29,688 bases of DNA. It comes from an uncultured Synergistaceae bacterium. GTDB lineage: Bacteria; Synergistota; Synergistia; Synergistales; Dethiosulfovibrionaceae. Positions 1 through 7,841 of this stretch are shown in pieces. A program made the translations under genes and the position numbers. Under the pieces are notes generated by a model. That model had not been told where the DNA came from, did not search any database, and worked only from the letters and a program-made list of their open reading frames with translations. Positions within the stretch are counted from its first letter, which is position 1, and every line of letters begins with the position of its first letter. The stretch covers positions 1 through 29,688 of the forward strand of contig CABTYW010000019.1 in assembly GCA_902489135.1 (NCBI GenBank), read 5' to 3'.

Positions 1-415
1 CTGGCGCCGCAGTTACGACGTGCCGCCGCCTCCGCTGGCTCAAGATGACCCTCGATTTCCAGGAGGCGACCGTCGGTACGCCCACGTGCCGTCGTCGGAA
101 ATACCGGTGACGGAGTGTTTGAAGGACACCGTCGGGCGCGTTTTGCCCTATTGGAACGATGTGATCTGCCCCGAAATCAGGAAGGGAAAGCGGGTTATCG
201 TCACGGCTCACGGCAACAGCCTGCGCGCACTGGTCAAATGTCTCGACGGCATTGCCGACGACGATATTGTGTCGGTCAACATCCCCACGGGCGTGCCGCT
301 GGTCTATGAGCTGGACGAAAGTCTGAAGCCCCTTTCGCGGCGCTACCTCGGAGACGAGGACGCTGTCAGAGCGGCGGCGCAGGCTGTGGCCGATCAGGCG
401 AAAAAACGGAGCTGA
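1..415 (+). CDS. gpmA: 2,3-bisphosphoglycerate-dependent phosphoglycerate mutase, 3' part
   Basis: The open frame enters from the left edge (first full codon at base 2) and encodes the last 137 residues of a dPGM. It begins WRRSYDVPPPPLA, which matches the middle of the family; with family members near 250 residues, roughly 115 N-terminal residues lie outside the window. The motif TAHGNSLRALVK holds the second catalytic histidine, and NIPTGVPLVYE follows, as in E. coli GpmA. The first catalytic His (RHG motif) is not visible. The enzyme interconverts 3- and 2-phosphoglycerate in cytoplasmic glycolysis and gluconeogenesis, which fits a genome that also carries PEP synthase. The stop codon is at 413-415. 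No hairpin with a T run follows, so read-through into the acyltransferase 71 nt downstream is possible. Confidence 0.96.
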   Translation, partial: WRRSYDVPPPPLAQDDPRFPGGDRRYAHVPSSEIPVTECLKDTVGRVLPYWNDVICPEIRKGKRVIVTAHGNSLRALVKCLDGIADDDIVSVNIPTGVPLVYELDESLKPLSRRYLGDEDAVRAAAQAVADQAKKRS

Positions 416-486
416 GGCTTTTTCCCGCAAATATCGCCGGTTTTGAAGAAGAACGTCGCGGTCCTCGCTGAGACGTACGGAGAATT

Positions 487-1374
487 ATGACCTCAATGCA
501 AAACTTTTATTGGTATCTCATCTGTTTTTTGAAATGGCTGTTCTGCCGTCTTCCCCACGGAGCGGCGGTGCGCTTAGGCGCGCGGCTCGGCGGGGTGATG
601 TGGCTGATCTCGAAAAAAAAGGTCGACGGGGCGGAGCGACGCTGCGTCCGCGCGCTGCAAATCGGAATTACTCCCGCGCGCCGCATTGTGCGCGAGTCCT
701 ACCGAAACATCGGCAGGGCCGTGGCGGAGACGCTGCGTCTGCCGGTGACGGCGCGCCACATCGAACGCTATGTCTCCGCCGAGGGAATGGAGAACGTCCG
801 GTCGGCATTGGATCGCGGCCGCGGGGTGATTCTGCTTCTGGGGCACCTGGACAACTGGGAGGCGGCCAATATTTACGTGTCGCGCTTTTTCCCGCTCAAC
901 GTCATCGGTGCCGATCAGCGCGATTCCCGGATCACCCGGCTGTTGATGCACATTCGCAGTTTGGGCGGCGCGCGCAATATCCAAAAGGGCAACGGGCTCA
1001 AGGGAGCCGTCCGCTGTCTCAGAAACGGGGAAGTCCTTTGTATTCTTCATGATCAGGACGCCCGCGACAAGGGGCTCATCGTTCCGTTTTTGGGGCAGCC
1101 GGCGAGCACGCCCGCGGGCGTGGCGAAGCTGGCGGCCAAGTTCGGCGCGGCGGTGGTGCCCACTCACATTATGCGATGCGGCGACGGTCTGACTCATAAA
1201 GTGATCTTTGAACCGGCGCTGAGCGATCCCTCCGGGAGGCCCTTCGGCGAAGACGAGGAGCTGTGCCTGCGGCTCTGTAACGACTGCATCGGCCGATGGA
1301 TTCTCGAGCATCCCGAGCAATGGCTCATTTGGCTCTATCCCCGTTGGGCCAGCACGGTTGCGGGGGATCAATAA
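487..1374 (+). CDS. Lipid A biosynthesis acyltransferase (LpxL/HtrB family)
   Basis: This 295-residue protein belongs to the lysophospholipid/lipid A acyltransferase superfamily (LABLAT). Members transfer a fatty acyl chain from acyl-ACP to a Kdo-lipid A precursor at the inner face of the cytoplasmic membrane. A hydrophobic N-terminal stretch (about residues 8-42) can anchor it. The catalytic H-x4-E motif is visible as H120-LDNW-E125, preceded by GVILLLG, and the C-terminal part has the PEQWLIWLYPRW block typical of the family. The length is normal (about 290-310). The start ATG lies 3-8 nt after GGAGAAT. Its stop TAA directly abuts the ATG of the RuvX-like gene, so the two are probably coupled. 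Which acyl position it serves cannot be told, so no symbol is given. It is the main evidence for an outer membrane with lipid A. Confidence 0.9.
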   Translation: MTSMQNFYWYLICFLKWLFCRLPHGAAVRLGARLGGVMWLISKKKVDGAERRCVRALQIGITPARRIVRESYRNIGRAVAETLRLPVTARHIERYVSAEGMENVRSALDRGRGVILLLGHLDNWEAANIYVSRFFPLNVIGADQRDSRITRLLMHIRSLGGARNIQKGNGLKGAVRCLRNGEVLCILHDQDARDKGLIVPFLGQPASTPAGVAKLAAKFGAAVVPTHIMRCGDGLTHKVIFEPALSDPSGRPFGEDEELCLRLCNDCIGRWILEHPEQWLIWLYPRWASTVAGDQ

Positions 1375-1815
1375 ATGTATCTCGGCATTGATCCGGGACG
1401 GCAGAAATTCGGCTGGGCTCTGACTGAGGAGAACGGCCTTTTTTGCGCGTCGGGCATCGTTCCCGCGGAACTTTTGGAGGCTTTCGTTCAGAAGGCGGCT
1501 CAGGCGCCGTCGGAATTGAAGCTCTGGCTGCGGGAGGGAGACGTTCCTCCAGGCATTCGCATTCGCCGAGTTTACTGCGGCGACGGCACGGGACATCGGG
1601 AATTTCTCAAGGCGCTGGCGTTGCGGAATTTCGACGTGCAGTTGGTGAAGGAACGGAACACCACCTTGGAAGCTCGAAAGGTCTATTGGAAAATTCACCG
1701 TCCGCGCGGATGGCGACGGCTCATTCCGCTGTCTTTGCAGGTGCCTCCGCGAAGCATTGACGATCTGGCGGCCTACTGTATTTTGCAGCGCGCCCTTCTG
1801 ACGGATCAGTTGTAA
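1375..1815 (+). CDS. RuvX/YqgF-like RNase H-fold protein, divergent
   Basis: The 146-residue product has the length and motif order of the RuvX/YqgF (Pre16) family. An N-terminal GIDPGRQKFGWAL strand carries Asp6, a central VKERNTTLEAR block carries Glu93, and a C-terminal DDLAAYCIL helix carries Asp129/Asp130. These match the acidic RNase H-like catalytic positions. Known family members process the 5' end of 16S rRNA or act as Holliday-junction-like nucleases. The motifs deviate from the usual GLDYGxxRxGVA and DERxTT forms, so this may be a specialised paralogue and the true RuvX may lie elsewhere. Its ATG begins immediately after the acyltransferase stop with GGGGG a few bases before, indicating coupling. 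The activity is inferred from the fold signature only. Confidence 0.72.
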   Translation: MYLGIDPGRQKFGWALTEENGLFCASGIVPAELLEAFVQKAAQAPSELKLWLREGDVPPGIRIRRVYCGDGTGHREFLKALALRNFDVQLVKERNTTLEARKVYWKIHRPRGWRRLIPLSLQVPPRSIDDLAAYCILQRALLTDQL

Positions 1816-1950
1816 TTTTCACTGTCGCAGGGCGCTGTTCCGCGAGAAGTCGCGGCGGCCGCGACATTGACGCGAAATTTTCGCTGACAGCCCGGTTTTT
1901 CGCGGAATTTTCTCATAAATGATCAATGAATTGATGGGGGTTGGAAGAGG

Positions 1951-3324
1951 TTGTTTAACGGGAGAAGAAGTCCTGTGGTGGTGCAGGAAGAGTTTGCGCT
2001 CATCTTCGCGGTGTTGAAATGGACGACTTTGGCCATTCTTTCAGGGGTGATTGTGGGCGGGGGCGTCACCATTTTCGTGGAGCTGCTGGAGTACTCCATC
2101 AAAGCGGCCTCGGGGCTGTCGCACTTTTGGACCTATGCGGGGCTACCCCTCGGTTTGACGGCCAGTGCGCTGTCGGTTCGTTATTTGGCGCCGGACGCCA
2201 GCGGGCACGGTACGGAAAAGGTGGTGGAGGCCGTTCACGAGCGCGCCGGGGATATTGAGCTGAAAGTGGTTCCCGTAAAGATGCTCTCGACGGTTTTCAC
2301 CGTCGCCCTGGGCGGCTCGGCGGGCAAAGAGGGGCCGGCGACGCAGATCGCTGCGGGGCTTACGTCAACGCTGGCGCGCTGGCTGAAATTCAACGATTAC
2401 GATAAGAAAAAATTGGTGGTCTGCGGCGTGTCGGCGGGGTTTGCCGCAGTTTTCGGAACGCCTGTGGCCGGAGCGGTCTTTGCCCTTGAAGTGCTCTATA
2501 TCGGAAAAATTTTCTACGACGTGCTCTTTCCTTCCTTCATCAGCGGCGTTGTGGCCTGGCGCACGGCCCTGTGGCTGGGCTTGAGGTACGGCTCCTTTCC
2601 CATCGACGCGGCGGCCATTCCCTATACGCTGTCAAATTTCGGCTGGGCCATGTTGGCTGGATGTTTCTTCGGCCTTGTGGCGTTGTGCTTCATCGAGCTG
2701 ATGAATTTCTGCGACAACTTCTTCAACAGGCTGAGATGGCCTCTGGTGACCAAGGCCTTGCTGGGAGCTGCACTCATTGCCCTTCTGACCTGGCAGGTGG
2801 GGCCCGAGTACCTCGGATTGAGCGACGGGGCCATGGCTGAAATTCTGCGCGGCCGCGGCGTGCCTTTCTTCGCCTGGCTGTGGAAAACCGCCGCGACGGT
2901 GCTGACGCTGGCCTGTGGTGGAAGCGGCGGCGTGGGGACGCCCATCTTTTACATCGGCGCGGCCGCCGGTTCGGCTTTTGCCGCTCTCTGCGGCCTCAAT
3001 TCCGCGGTTTACGCCTCGTGGGGCATGGTGGGCGTTCTGGCGGGCTGTGCCAATGCGCCCTTATCGTCCACCATTATGGCGGTGGAGCTTTTCGGCAGCG
3101 CGGCCATTCCCTTTGCCGCGGTGCTGTGCGTCACCTCCTTTATCATCGTCGGCCATCGAAGCGTCTATCCCAGCCAGCTGCTGGAGCGCACAAAATCTTC
3201 CCTTCTGGTGTTTCCCCAGCCCGGGCGGCGCATCGACCAGGTGCAAATTCAAGTGGATCTGTTCCGCTCGCCGCTTTTACACCATCTTCACCTTCGCCGC
3301 AAAAAGAAACAGCAGAAGGTTTAG
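1951..3324 (+). CDS. ClC-family chloride channel or anion/proton antiporter
   Basis: A multi-pass membrane protein of up to 457 residues with ClC hallmarks. GGSAGKEGPATQ contains the gating glutamate (Glu127 counted from the first TTG), and GGSGGVGTPIFYIGAAAG corresponds to the second conserved anion-binding loop. There are about ten hydrophobic helices and no C-terminal CBS domains; the tail after residue 430 is short and basic. The usual GSGIP loop is replaced near residues 89-93 by GHGTE, so ion selectivity is uncertain. The start is ambiguous. The open frame can begin at TTG 1951, which has almost no spacing from its purine run, but GGAGAAGAAG at 1961-1970 better positions one of the GTG codons at 1975, 1978 or 1981. 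It ends just before a strong terminator and appears monocistronic. Confidence 0.88.
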   Translation: MFNGRRSPVVVQEEFALIFAVLKWTTLAILSGVIVGGGVTIFVELLEYSIKAASGLSHFWTYAGLPLGLTASALSVRYLAPDASGHGTEKVVEAVHERAGDIELKVVPVKMLSTVFTVALGGSAGKEGPATQIAAGLTSTLARWLKFNDYDKKKLVVCGVSAGFAAVFGTPVAGAVFALEVLYIGKIFYDVLFPSFISGVVAWRTALWLGLRYGSFPIDAAAIPYTLSNFGWAMLAGCFFGLVALCFIELMNFCDNFFNRLRWPLVTKALLGAALIALLTWQVGPEYLGLSDGAMAEILRGRGVPFFAWLWKTAATVLTLACGGSGGVGTPIFYIGAAAGSAFAALCGLNSAVYASWGMVGVLAGCANAPLSSTIMAVELFGSAAIPFAAVLCVTSFIIVGHRSVYPSQLLERTKSSLLVFPQPGRRIDQVQIQVDLFRSPLLHHLHLRRKKKQQKV

Positions 3325-3337
3325 CGCCTCTGTGCAA

Positions 3338-3390
3338 AAAAATCACGGCGTCCCCGCTTCAAAGATCAGCGCGGGGACGCCGTGATTTTT
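3338..3390. terminator. Strong bidirectional intrinsic terminator after the ClC gene
   Basis: A perfect 20-bp inverted repeat (3338-3357 with 3371-3390) has a 13-nt loop. It carries an A run on the left arm and a T run on the right, so both strands read as a GC-rich stem followed by U residues. It sits 14 bases after the ClC stop and separates it from the convergent ABC importer operon. Confidence 0.93.
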
Positions 3391-3420
3391 CATTGCGACA
3401 ACCGAAAGGGAGCGGAAGAA

Positions 3421-3459
3421 CGCCGGGCGTTCAAAAGTTCCGGACAAAATCGCCCGGCG
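3421..3459. other. GC-rich stem-loop between convergent genes
   Basis: CGCCGGGCG (3421-3429) pairs perfectly with CGCCCGGCG (3451-3459) around a 21-nt loop. No T run follows on either strand in the expected place, so it is a structured element or a decayed terminator rather than a classical one. Confidence 0.5.
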
Positions 3460-3514
3460 AAAAAGGTCGCCCAACGGCACGGTTTCAATGCCGTCGGATT
3501 TTGCCGCAAAAGCG

Positions 3515-3550
3515 CATCGGACAGGAAAAACTCTTTTGTCCGTGCTTTTT
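3515..3550 (-). terminator. Terminator of the ABC importer operon
   Basis: On the minus strand GCACGGACA pairs with TGTCCGATGC (one bulged A), followed by GCTTTT. On the plus strand the same stem is followed by TTTTT at 3546-3550, so it may work both ways. It lies just beyond the stop of the ATPase gene. Confidence 0.65.
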
Positions 3551-3557
3551 CGTCGCG

Positions 3558-4649
3558 TTACCGTCGGGCGATGATAACAGCCCCTTCGGGCAAAAAGGAA
3601 GCCGCAGTCGCGGTGCCCGCGCTGCAAATGGCCTTGCCCGGCAGAAAGGGGACGGAGAGGTTGAGGTCTTTGGTGCAGCCCGGCACGTCCAGCCGCGCGT
3701 AATAGTCCAGCCGATCGCCTTCAAAGAGATACCGGGTGATGGTGACGGGCAGCCCGTTGTCCGCGGTGCCCAGCGTGAGGTTTTCGGGACGGACGATGAG
3801 GTAGGCGGCTTCGCCGACGCGCGGCGGCGTCTGCCGCCCCAGACGCGCTTTGACCTGACAGTCCGCGGTTTCAAAGACGCCGTATTCTCCGTCGGCGGCT
3901 TTGAGAACTCCGGCGATTAGATTGGCCTGGCCGATAAAGTCCGCCACAAAGGGCGTGGCGGGATCGGCGTAGAGCTCCATGGGCGTGCCGATCTGTTCAA
4001 TTCGGCCGCGGTTCATCACCATAATCCGGTCAGACATGGTCAGCGCTTCTTTCTGATCGTGGGTGACATAGAGGCACGTCAGCGAGAGTTCCTGCTGTAT
4101 GCTGCGTATTTCGGTGCGCATGTGAAGGCGCAGTTTGGCGTCGAGATTGGACAGCGGTTCGTCCATGAGCAACAGCGCCGGACGAAGCACCAGGACGCGG
4201 GCAAGGGCCACGCGCTGCTGTTCGCCGCCCGACAGCTGGTTGGGATAGAGCTGCTCCGCTTTTTCCAGCCCCACCAAAGCCAGACCTTCGCGGACCTTCC
4301 AGGCGATTTCCGTGCGGTTGAAGCCCCGCACTTTCAAACCGTAGGCCACGTTGTCAAAAATTTTCATGTGAGGAAACAGAGCGTAATTCTGGAAGACGAA
4401 ACCGATGTTTCGCTCATTGGCCGGCGTCATGGTAATATCCCGGCCGCCCATGAGGATCTTGCCCGCGCTGGGCATTTCAAAGCCGGCGACCATGCGCAGC
4501 GTGGTGGTTTTTCCGCAGCCCGATGGGCCCAGAAACGTCAAAAATTCGCCGGTTCTGACTTCGAGGCTGACGTCTTTGACCGCATAAAAATCGGCGCCGT
4601 CCTTCATGAAAATTTTATCGACGTGACTGAGACTGAGAGAAACGGACAT
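3558..4649 (-). CDS. ABC importer ATP-binding protein (FbpC/PotA-like)
   Basis: The 363-residue ATPase of a binding-protein-dependent importer. Walker A GPSGCGKTT is at residues 41-49, the Q-loop Gln at 87, signature LSGGEQQR at 139-146, Walker B LLLMDE at 159-164 and the switch His at 197 (VTHD). The C-terminal 120 residues form the TOBE-type regulatory/oligomer domain typical of the Fe3+, spermidine and maltose branch. It starts at an ATG exactly after the permease TAA, with GGAGG inside the permease's last codons, so translation is coupled. It energises the fused permease upstream in the operon. The substrate cannot be set from the ATPase; FbpC-like is the closest label. Confidence 0.93.
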   Translation of the reverse strand: MSVSLSLSHVDKIFMKDGADFYAVKDVSLEVRTGEFLTFLGPSGCGKTTTLRMVAGFEMPSAGKILMGGRDITMTPANERNIGFVFQNYALFPHMKIFDNVAYGLKVRGFNRTEIAWKVREGLALVGLEKAEQLYPNQLSGGEQQRVALARVLVLRPALLLMDEPLSNLDAKLRLHMRTEIRSIQQELSLTCLYVTHDQKEALTMSDRIMVMNRGRIEQIGTPMELYADPATPFVADFIGQANLIAGVLKAADGEYGVFETADCQVKARLGRQTPPRVGEAAYLIVRPENLTLGTADNGLPVTITRYLFEGDRLDYYARLDVPGCTKDLNLSVPFLPGKAICSAGTATAASFLPEGAVIIARR

Positions 4650-6326
4650 TTACTGAATTCCTCCTTCGGCGCCGCCGGTGCGTCCGACAAACCGCGCCAG
4701 CAATTCCATGACGCCGCTGGCGACGAAGACCAGAGCGATGAGTACCATGGAGAACGCGCAGGCCTGGGCAAATTGAAGTTCGGTCATACACTCGAGAATA
4801 CGCGTGGTGATCAGGCTCCAGCGCACGGAAACCAGGAAAATGGTGGCGCTGATGGCCGTCATGGAATGGATAAAGAGATATTTCATGCCTGCCAGCACGG
4901 CGGGCATGACCAGCGGCAGCGTGATCTTGCGGAAAGTCACGGCCGATGAGGCCCCGAGGCTGGAAGAAGCCTCTTCAATGGACGGTTCGATTTGCTGCAG
5001 CGCCGCGATGACGTTTCTGATGCCCGCCGAGGAATATCGGAACACATAGGACGAAATGAGAATCCACAACGTGCCCGTAAGGATCAGCGGTTTGCTGTTG
5101 AAGGCCACCACGTAAGCGATGCCCACCACCGTACCCGGCAGAGCGAAGTTGAGCAGAGAGAGCAGTTCAAGAACCTTGTGTCCCCGAACTTTGAGGCGTT
5201 CGGCGGCATAGCCGGTCACGACGGCCACCAGTCCGCCCAGGGGCGTGCTGATGCAGGCAATGATCAGAGTGTCTTTGATGGCTTGCCGGCCGAAATTGAA
5301 AACGTATTTATAATTGTCCAGCGTCAGCGTGTTGTTGATGCCCAGGACTTTGACCAGCGAACCGATAAAAATCAGCGCATAGATGTAAACGATGAAAAGA
5401 AGGATGAAGCCGATGAAGGCAAGGACGGCGAAGACCGCCGCAGGCCCCGGTCCCTTGACGGCGCTTTTCCCTCCCGCTTTTCCGGAAATGGTGATGAAAC
5501 TCTTTTTGCCGAGCCAGCAATACTGAAGCGCGTAAACCAGCAGCGCCGGAACCAGCAGCATAAAAGAAAGCGCCGCGCCGCCCTTGAGGTCGTACATGCC
5601 CGTGATCTGCAGGTACGCCTGAGTGGGTAGAACGGGAAAATTGTGCCCGGCCAGCACGAGCGGCGTCGCAAAGTCAGCCAGCGAGCAGGCGAAGACCAAA
5701 AGAAAAGCGTTGGCGATGCCCGGCGCGGCAAGGGGCAACGTCACCGTCCCGAAGACCCGCAGCGGCGAGGCGCCCATGGAGTACGCGGCATCCTCGAGGT
5801 TGCAGTCCATGCGGCTTAAAATGGTGGTGAGCGTCATAAAGGCGATGGGATAAAAGGTGAGCGTTTCAGAGAAGAACGTTCCCCAGAAGCCGTAAAAGTT
5901 GAAGTTTTCCAGACCGAAGAGTTTGATGAGAATGCCGTTCGGCCCCAGGGAAAGCGCCAGAGCGATGCTGCTGGTGAAAGGCGGAGAGATGAGAGGCAGC
6001 ATGGAAATGGCGGAGACGGTCAGCCTGAACCAGCGGGGCAGAGAGAGGCGGGTGACGGCGTAGGCAAAGACAAAGCCGATAAAAGTACCGGTGACGGCGA
6101 CACTGCAGCTCAGCGTCAAACTGTTGAAAAGCGCCAGACGGTCATACCAATTGGTGATGACCGGCGCAAAATTTTCAAGTGTGAGACCGCCGTCGCCCCA
6201 GAAAGTTTTGGCAAAAAGTTTCACCGCGGGATAGAGCACAAACACGCCCAGAAAAATCCAGAGGGCGGCGAGGGCAAAACGCGTTGCGGCATCAAGGCGC
6301 GGACGTTGAGACATACTTTTATGCAC
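4650..6326 (-). CDS. ABC importer permease, fused two-domain (FbpB-like)
   Basis: A 558-residue inner-membrane protein with two homologous halves of about six helices each. Each half has an EAA loop for docking the ATPase: the first at residues 178-204 (EDAAYSMGAS to LPLAAPGI), the second at about 450-475 (EEASSSLGAS to LPLVMPAV). Fused permeases of this kind are typical of FbpB and ThiP. The start is a GTG at 6324-6326 with AGGTGA seven bases upstream; the in-frame ATG four codons later has no Shine-Dalgarno, so the GTG is preferred. It abuts the ATPase gene. It is separated from the upstream binding-protein gene by 277 nt that include a terminator, so its level is probably set independently or by read-through. 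Confidence 0.94.
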   Translation of the reverse strand: MHKSMSQRPRLDAATRFALAALWIFLGVFVLYPAVKLFAKTFWGDGGLTLENFAPVITNWYDRLALFNSLTLSCSVAVTGTFIGFVFAYAVTRLSLPRWFRLTVSAISMLPLISPPFTSSIALALSLGPNGILIKLFGLENFNFYGFWGTFFSETLTFYPIAFMTLTTILSRMDCNLEDAAYSMGASPLRVFGTVTLPLAAPGIANAFLLVFACSLADFATPLVLAGHNFPVLPTQAYLQITGMYDLKGGAALSFMLLVPALLVYALQYCWLGKKSFITISGKAGGKSAVKGPGPAAVFAVLAFIGFILLFIVYIYALIFIGSLVKVLGINNTLTLDNYKYVFNFGRQAIKDTLIIACISTPLGGLVAVVTGYAAERLKVRGHKVLELLSLLNFALPGTVVGIAYVVAFNSKPLILTGTLWILISSYVFRYSSAGIRNVIAALQQIEPSIEEASSSLGASSAVTFRKITLPLVMPAVLAGMKYLFIHSMTAISATIFLVSVRWSLITTRILECMTELQFAQACAFSMVLIALVFVASGVMELLARFVGRTGGAEGGIQ

Positions 6327-6561
6327 GGAAGTTCACCTGCTTTGCGAGTGAGTTTGCCACGTGGAAACGTTGGCGGAAAGGCCGAAAGGGGACGCCGTAA
6401 GCTCAACTTCTCAAAGAAAAGCGGCGAATGAAGCGTCCGCCTTCCAGTCCGGGAGTTTCACAGGCACACAAACGCACCGCCTCGAAATGAAAGGCGGCGA
6501 GCCGGGCAGCGCGTCGCAGCAGACAAAATCGCCGCAAGTCCCCGTCAGTCCTTCCCGGAAG

Positions 6562-6592
6562 ATAAAAAAGAGGCCCCGTGAAGGGCCTCCTC
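6562..6592 (-). terminator. Intrinsic terminator between binding-protein and permease genes
   Basis: On the minus strand GAGGCCC (6589-6583) pairs with GGGCCTC (6576-6570) across a 6-nt loop and is followed directly by CTTTTTTATC. It begins about 12 nt after the binding-protein stop and would make the binding protein more abundant than the membrane parts. The rest of the gap to 6327 shows no gene and no clear promoter. Confidence 0.88.
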
Positions 6593-6603
6593 CGGCCGAA
6601 AAA

Positions 6604-7590
6604 TTATCGAATGACTTCGTTAATCCAGCGCTGCACGAAATCGGCGCGCTTGGCGCCCTTCCAGGCCACATCGGTCTCAACGAGGTTGATGCTCTTGAGG
6701 TCGAGCAGCGGCAAATCGGTTTTCACGTCAGTGCGCGTGGGCACGTAGTTGATGTGATTGGCAACGATGAACTCGGCCAGTCCTTTGCCGGTCATCCAGT
6801 CGGCGAATTTGCGGGCCGCTTCGGTGTTTTTGCAGCCCTTGACGATGCCGCAGGCCTCGATCCCGTAGGAAACGCCTTCCTGAGGGTAGGTGATGACCAC
6901 GGGATATCCCTGCTGCATAATATCCAGAGCGTCAACAATGTAGAAGATGCCCGAAGCGCACTGCCCCGTAGCGATGGGCATGGCTCCGCCGGCGCCGCTT
7001 TTGGTGTACATCTGAATGTTGTCGTTGAGCTTTTTCTGATATTTGAAGGCTTCGTCCTCTCCCATGACCTTGACGAGAGTGAAAATGCGCTCCGTTGCCG
7101 TGCCCGAAGTCCGCGCGTCGGCCATCTGAAGGCCGTTTTTGTAGCGGGGATCCAACAGATCGTTCCAGGCTTCGGGAGCCTTCATGCCGTTCTTTTTCAG
7201 AAAGTTCTCATTGGTCATGAAGCACAGAGGAATGATGCCGAAGCCCGTCCAGTAGCCGTCGGAACTGCGGAACTTTTCAGGTATGGCGTCGGCGCCCTGG
7301 GGAACGTACTTTTCAAAGACGCCGGCCTTTACGGCCGCTTCATAGGTGTCGGCGGGACCGCCGATAAGGAAATCCACCTGCGGATTGTCCTTCTCGGCAA
7401 CCAGACGCGAAAGCGCCTCGCCCGAGGAAAAGCGCATGTAGTTCACCTTGATGCCCGTCTCCTCCGTAAAGGCCTGAGTGACCTTGGAGACGTACTTGTC
7501 GGGCATGATGGAGTAGGCGTTGAGCTCCATAGCGGCGGCCGGCAGCGCCAGCAGACCGGTCAGCAACATCACTGCACACAATTTTTTCAT
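6604..7590 (-). CDS. Periplasmic substrate-binding protein of ABC importer (AfuA/FbpA class)
   Basis: A 328-residue extracytoplasmic solute receptor. A classical Sec signal peptide (MKKLCAVMLLTGLLALPAAA) has a likely cleavage after Ala20; there is no lipobox. The mature part opens ELNAYSIMPD and contains GYPVVITYPQEG and the late KFADWMTG block, as in COG1840 iron(III)-type receptors. The paired tyrosines that bind iron in FbpA are not evident (the region reads GIFYIVDAL), so the ligand may be a metal chelate, phosphonate, sugar phosphate or another small anion. It is the first gene of the importer operon, driven by a TATAAT-containing promoter, with AAAGGA about 12 nt before ATG. An intrinsic terminator follows it. 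Confidence 0.88.
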   Translation of the reverse strand: MKKLCAVMLLTGLLALPAAAMELNAYSIMPDKYVSKVTQAFTEETGIKVNYMRFSSGEALSRLVAEKDNPQVDFLIGGPADTYEAAVKAGVFEKYVPQGADAIPEKFRSSDGYWTGFGIIPLCFMTNENFLKKNGMKAPEAWNDLLDPRYKNGLQMADARTSGTATERIFTLVKVMGEDEAFKYQKKLNDNIQMYTKSGAGGAMPIATGQCASGIFYIVDALDIMQQGYPVVITYPQEGVSYGIEACGIVKGCKNTEAARKFADWMTGKGLAEFIVANHINYVPTRTDVKTDLPLLDLKSINLVETDVAWKGAKRADFVQRWINEVIR

Positions 7591-7633
7591 TTTTTAAAAA
7601 CGTCCTTTCTCTTAAAAGATAAAAACTGAATCT

Positions 7634-7639
7634 ATTATA
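7634..7639 (-). promoter_or_regulatory. -10 element for the ABC importer operon
   Basis: The minus strand reads a perfect TATAAT here, 44 nt before the binding-protein ATG. No good -35 hexamer lies 16-18 nt upstream, so an activator or other contact may be needed. The remaining stretch to the gdh terminator shows no gene. Confidence 0.5.
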
Positions 7640-7783
7640 AAACATAAATCGCCCATATGGTTCACTGCTCACAATAAAAATGTCGACTTTTTTCCCGGTA
7701 GCAGGGAGAACCGCCCATAAATGACAGGCCGTGTCGCTGCCGCGTAAAGCCCGCGTTGAAAGGCGGCGCGACGCATCAATGAC

Positions 7784-7823
7784 AAAAGAGCGGAAAGCCG
7801 TTTTCGCGGCTTTCCGCTCTTTT
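7784..7823 (-). terminator. Terminator of glutamate dehydrogenase gene
   Basis: A perfect 17-bp inverted repeat (7784-7800 with 7807-7823) with loop TTTTCG and A/T tails on both sides. It lies 18 nt past the gdh stop and can act on both strands. Confidence 0.92.
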
Positions 7824-7841
7824 CAGTGGGAACGGTTGAAC

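Noticed and set aside
574..1698. Long open frame on the minus strand opposite the acyltransferase and RuvX-like genes
   Set aside because: It mirrors two well-supported plus-strand genes, has no family motifs or ribosome binding site, and such antisense frames are common at this GC content.
1816..1950. Possible fluoride-type riboswitch or other leader RNA before the ClC gene, including the GTCGCGG/CCGCGAC inverted repeat at 1849-1865
   Set aside because: The conserved fluoride riboswitch segments are not recognisable, and the inverted repeat alone has no T run or known fold.
2880..3920. 346-codon plus-strand frame running from the ClC gene through the terminator into the ABC operon
   Set aside because: It crosses a strong bidirectional terminator and overlaps two real genes in other frames; its composition is Arg/Gly-rich shadow sequence.
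6361..7629. 422-codon plus-strand frame opposite the binding-protein gene
   Set aside because: It is the complement of a clear periplasmic receptor gene and also spans its promoter and terminator; no motifs.
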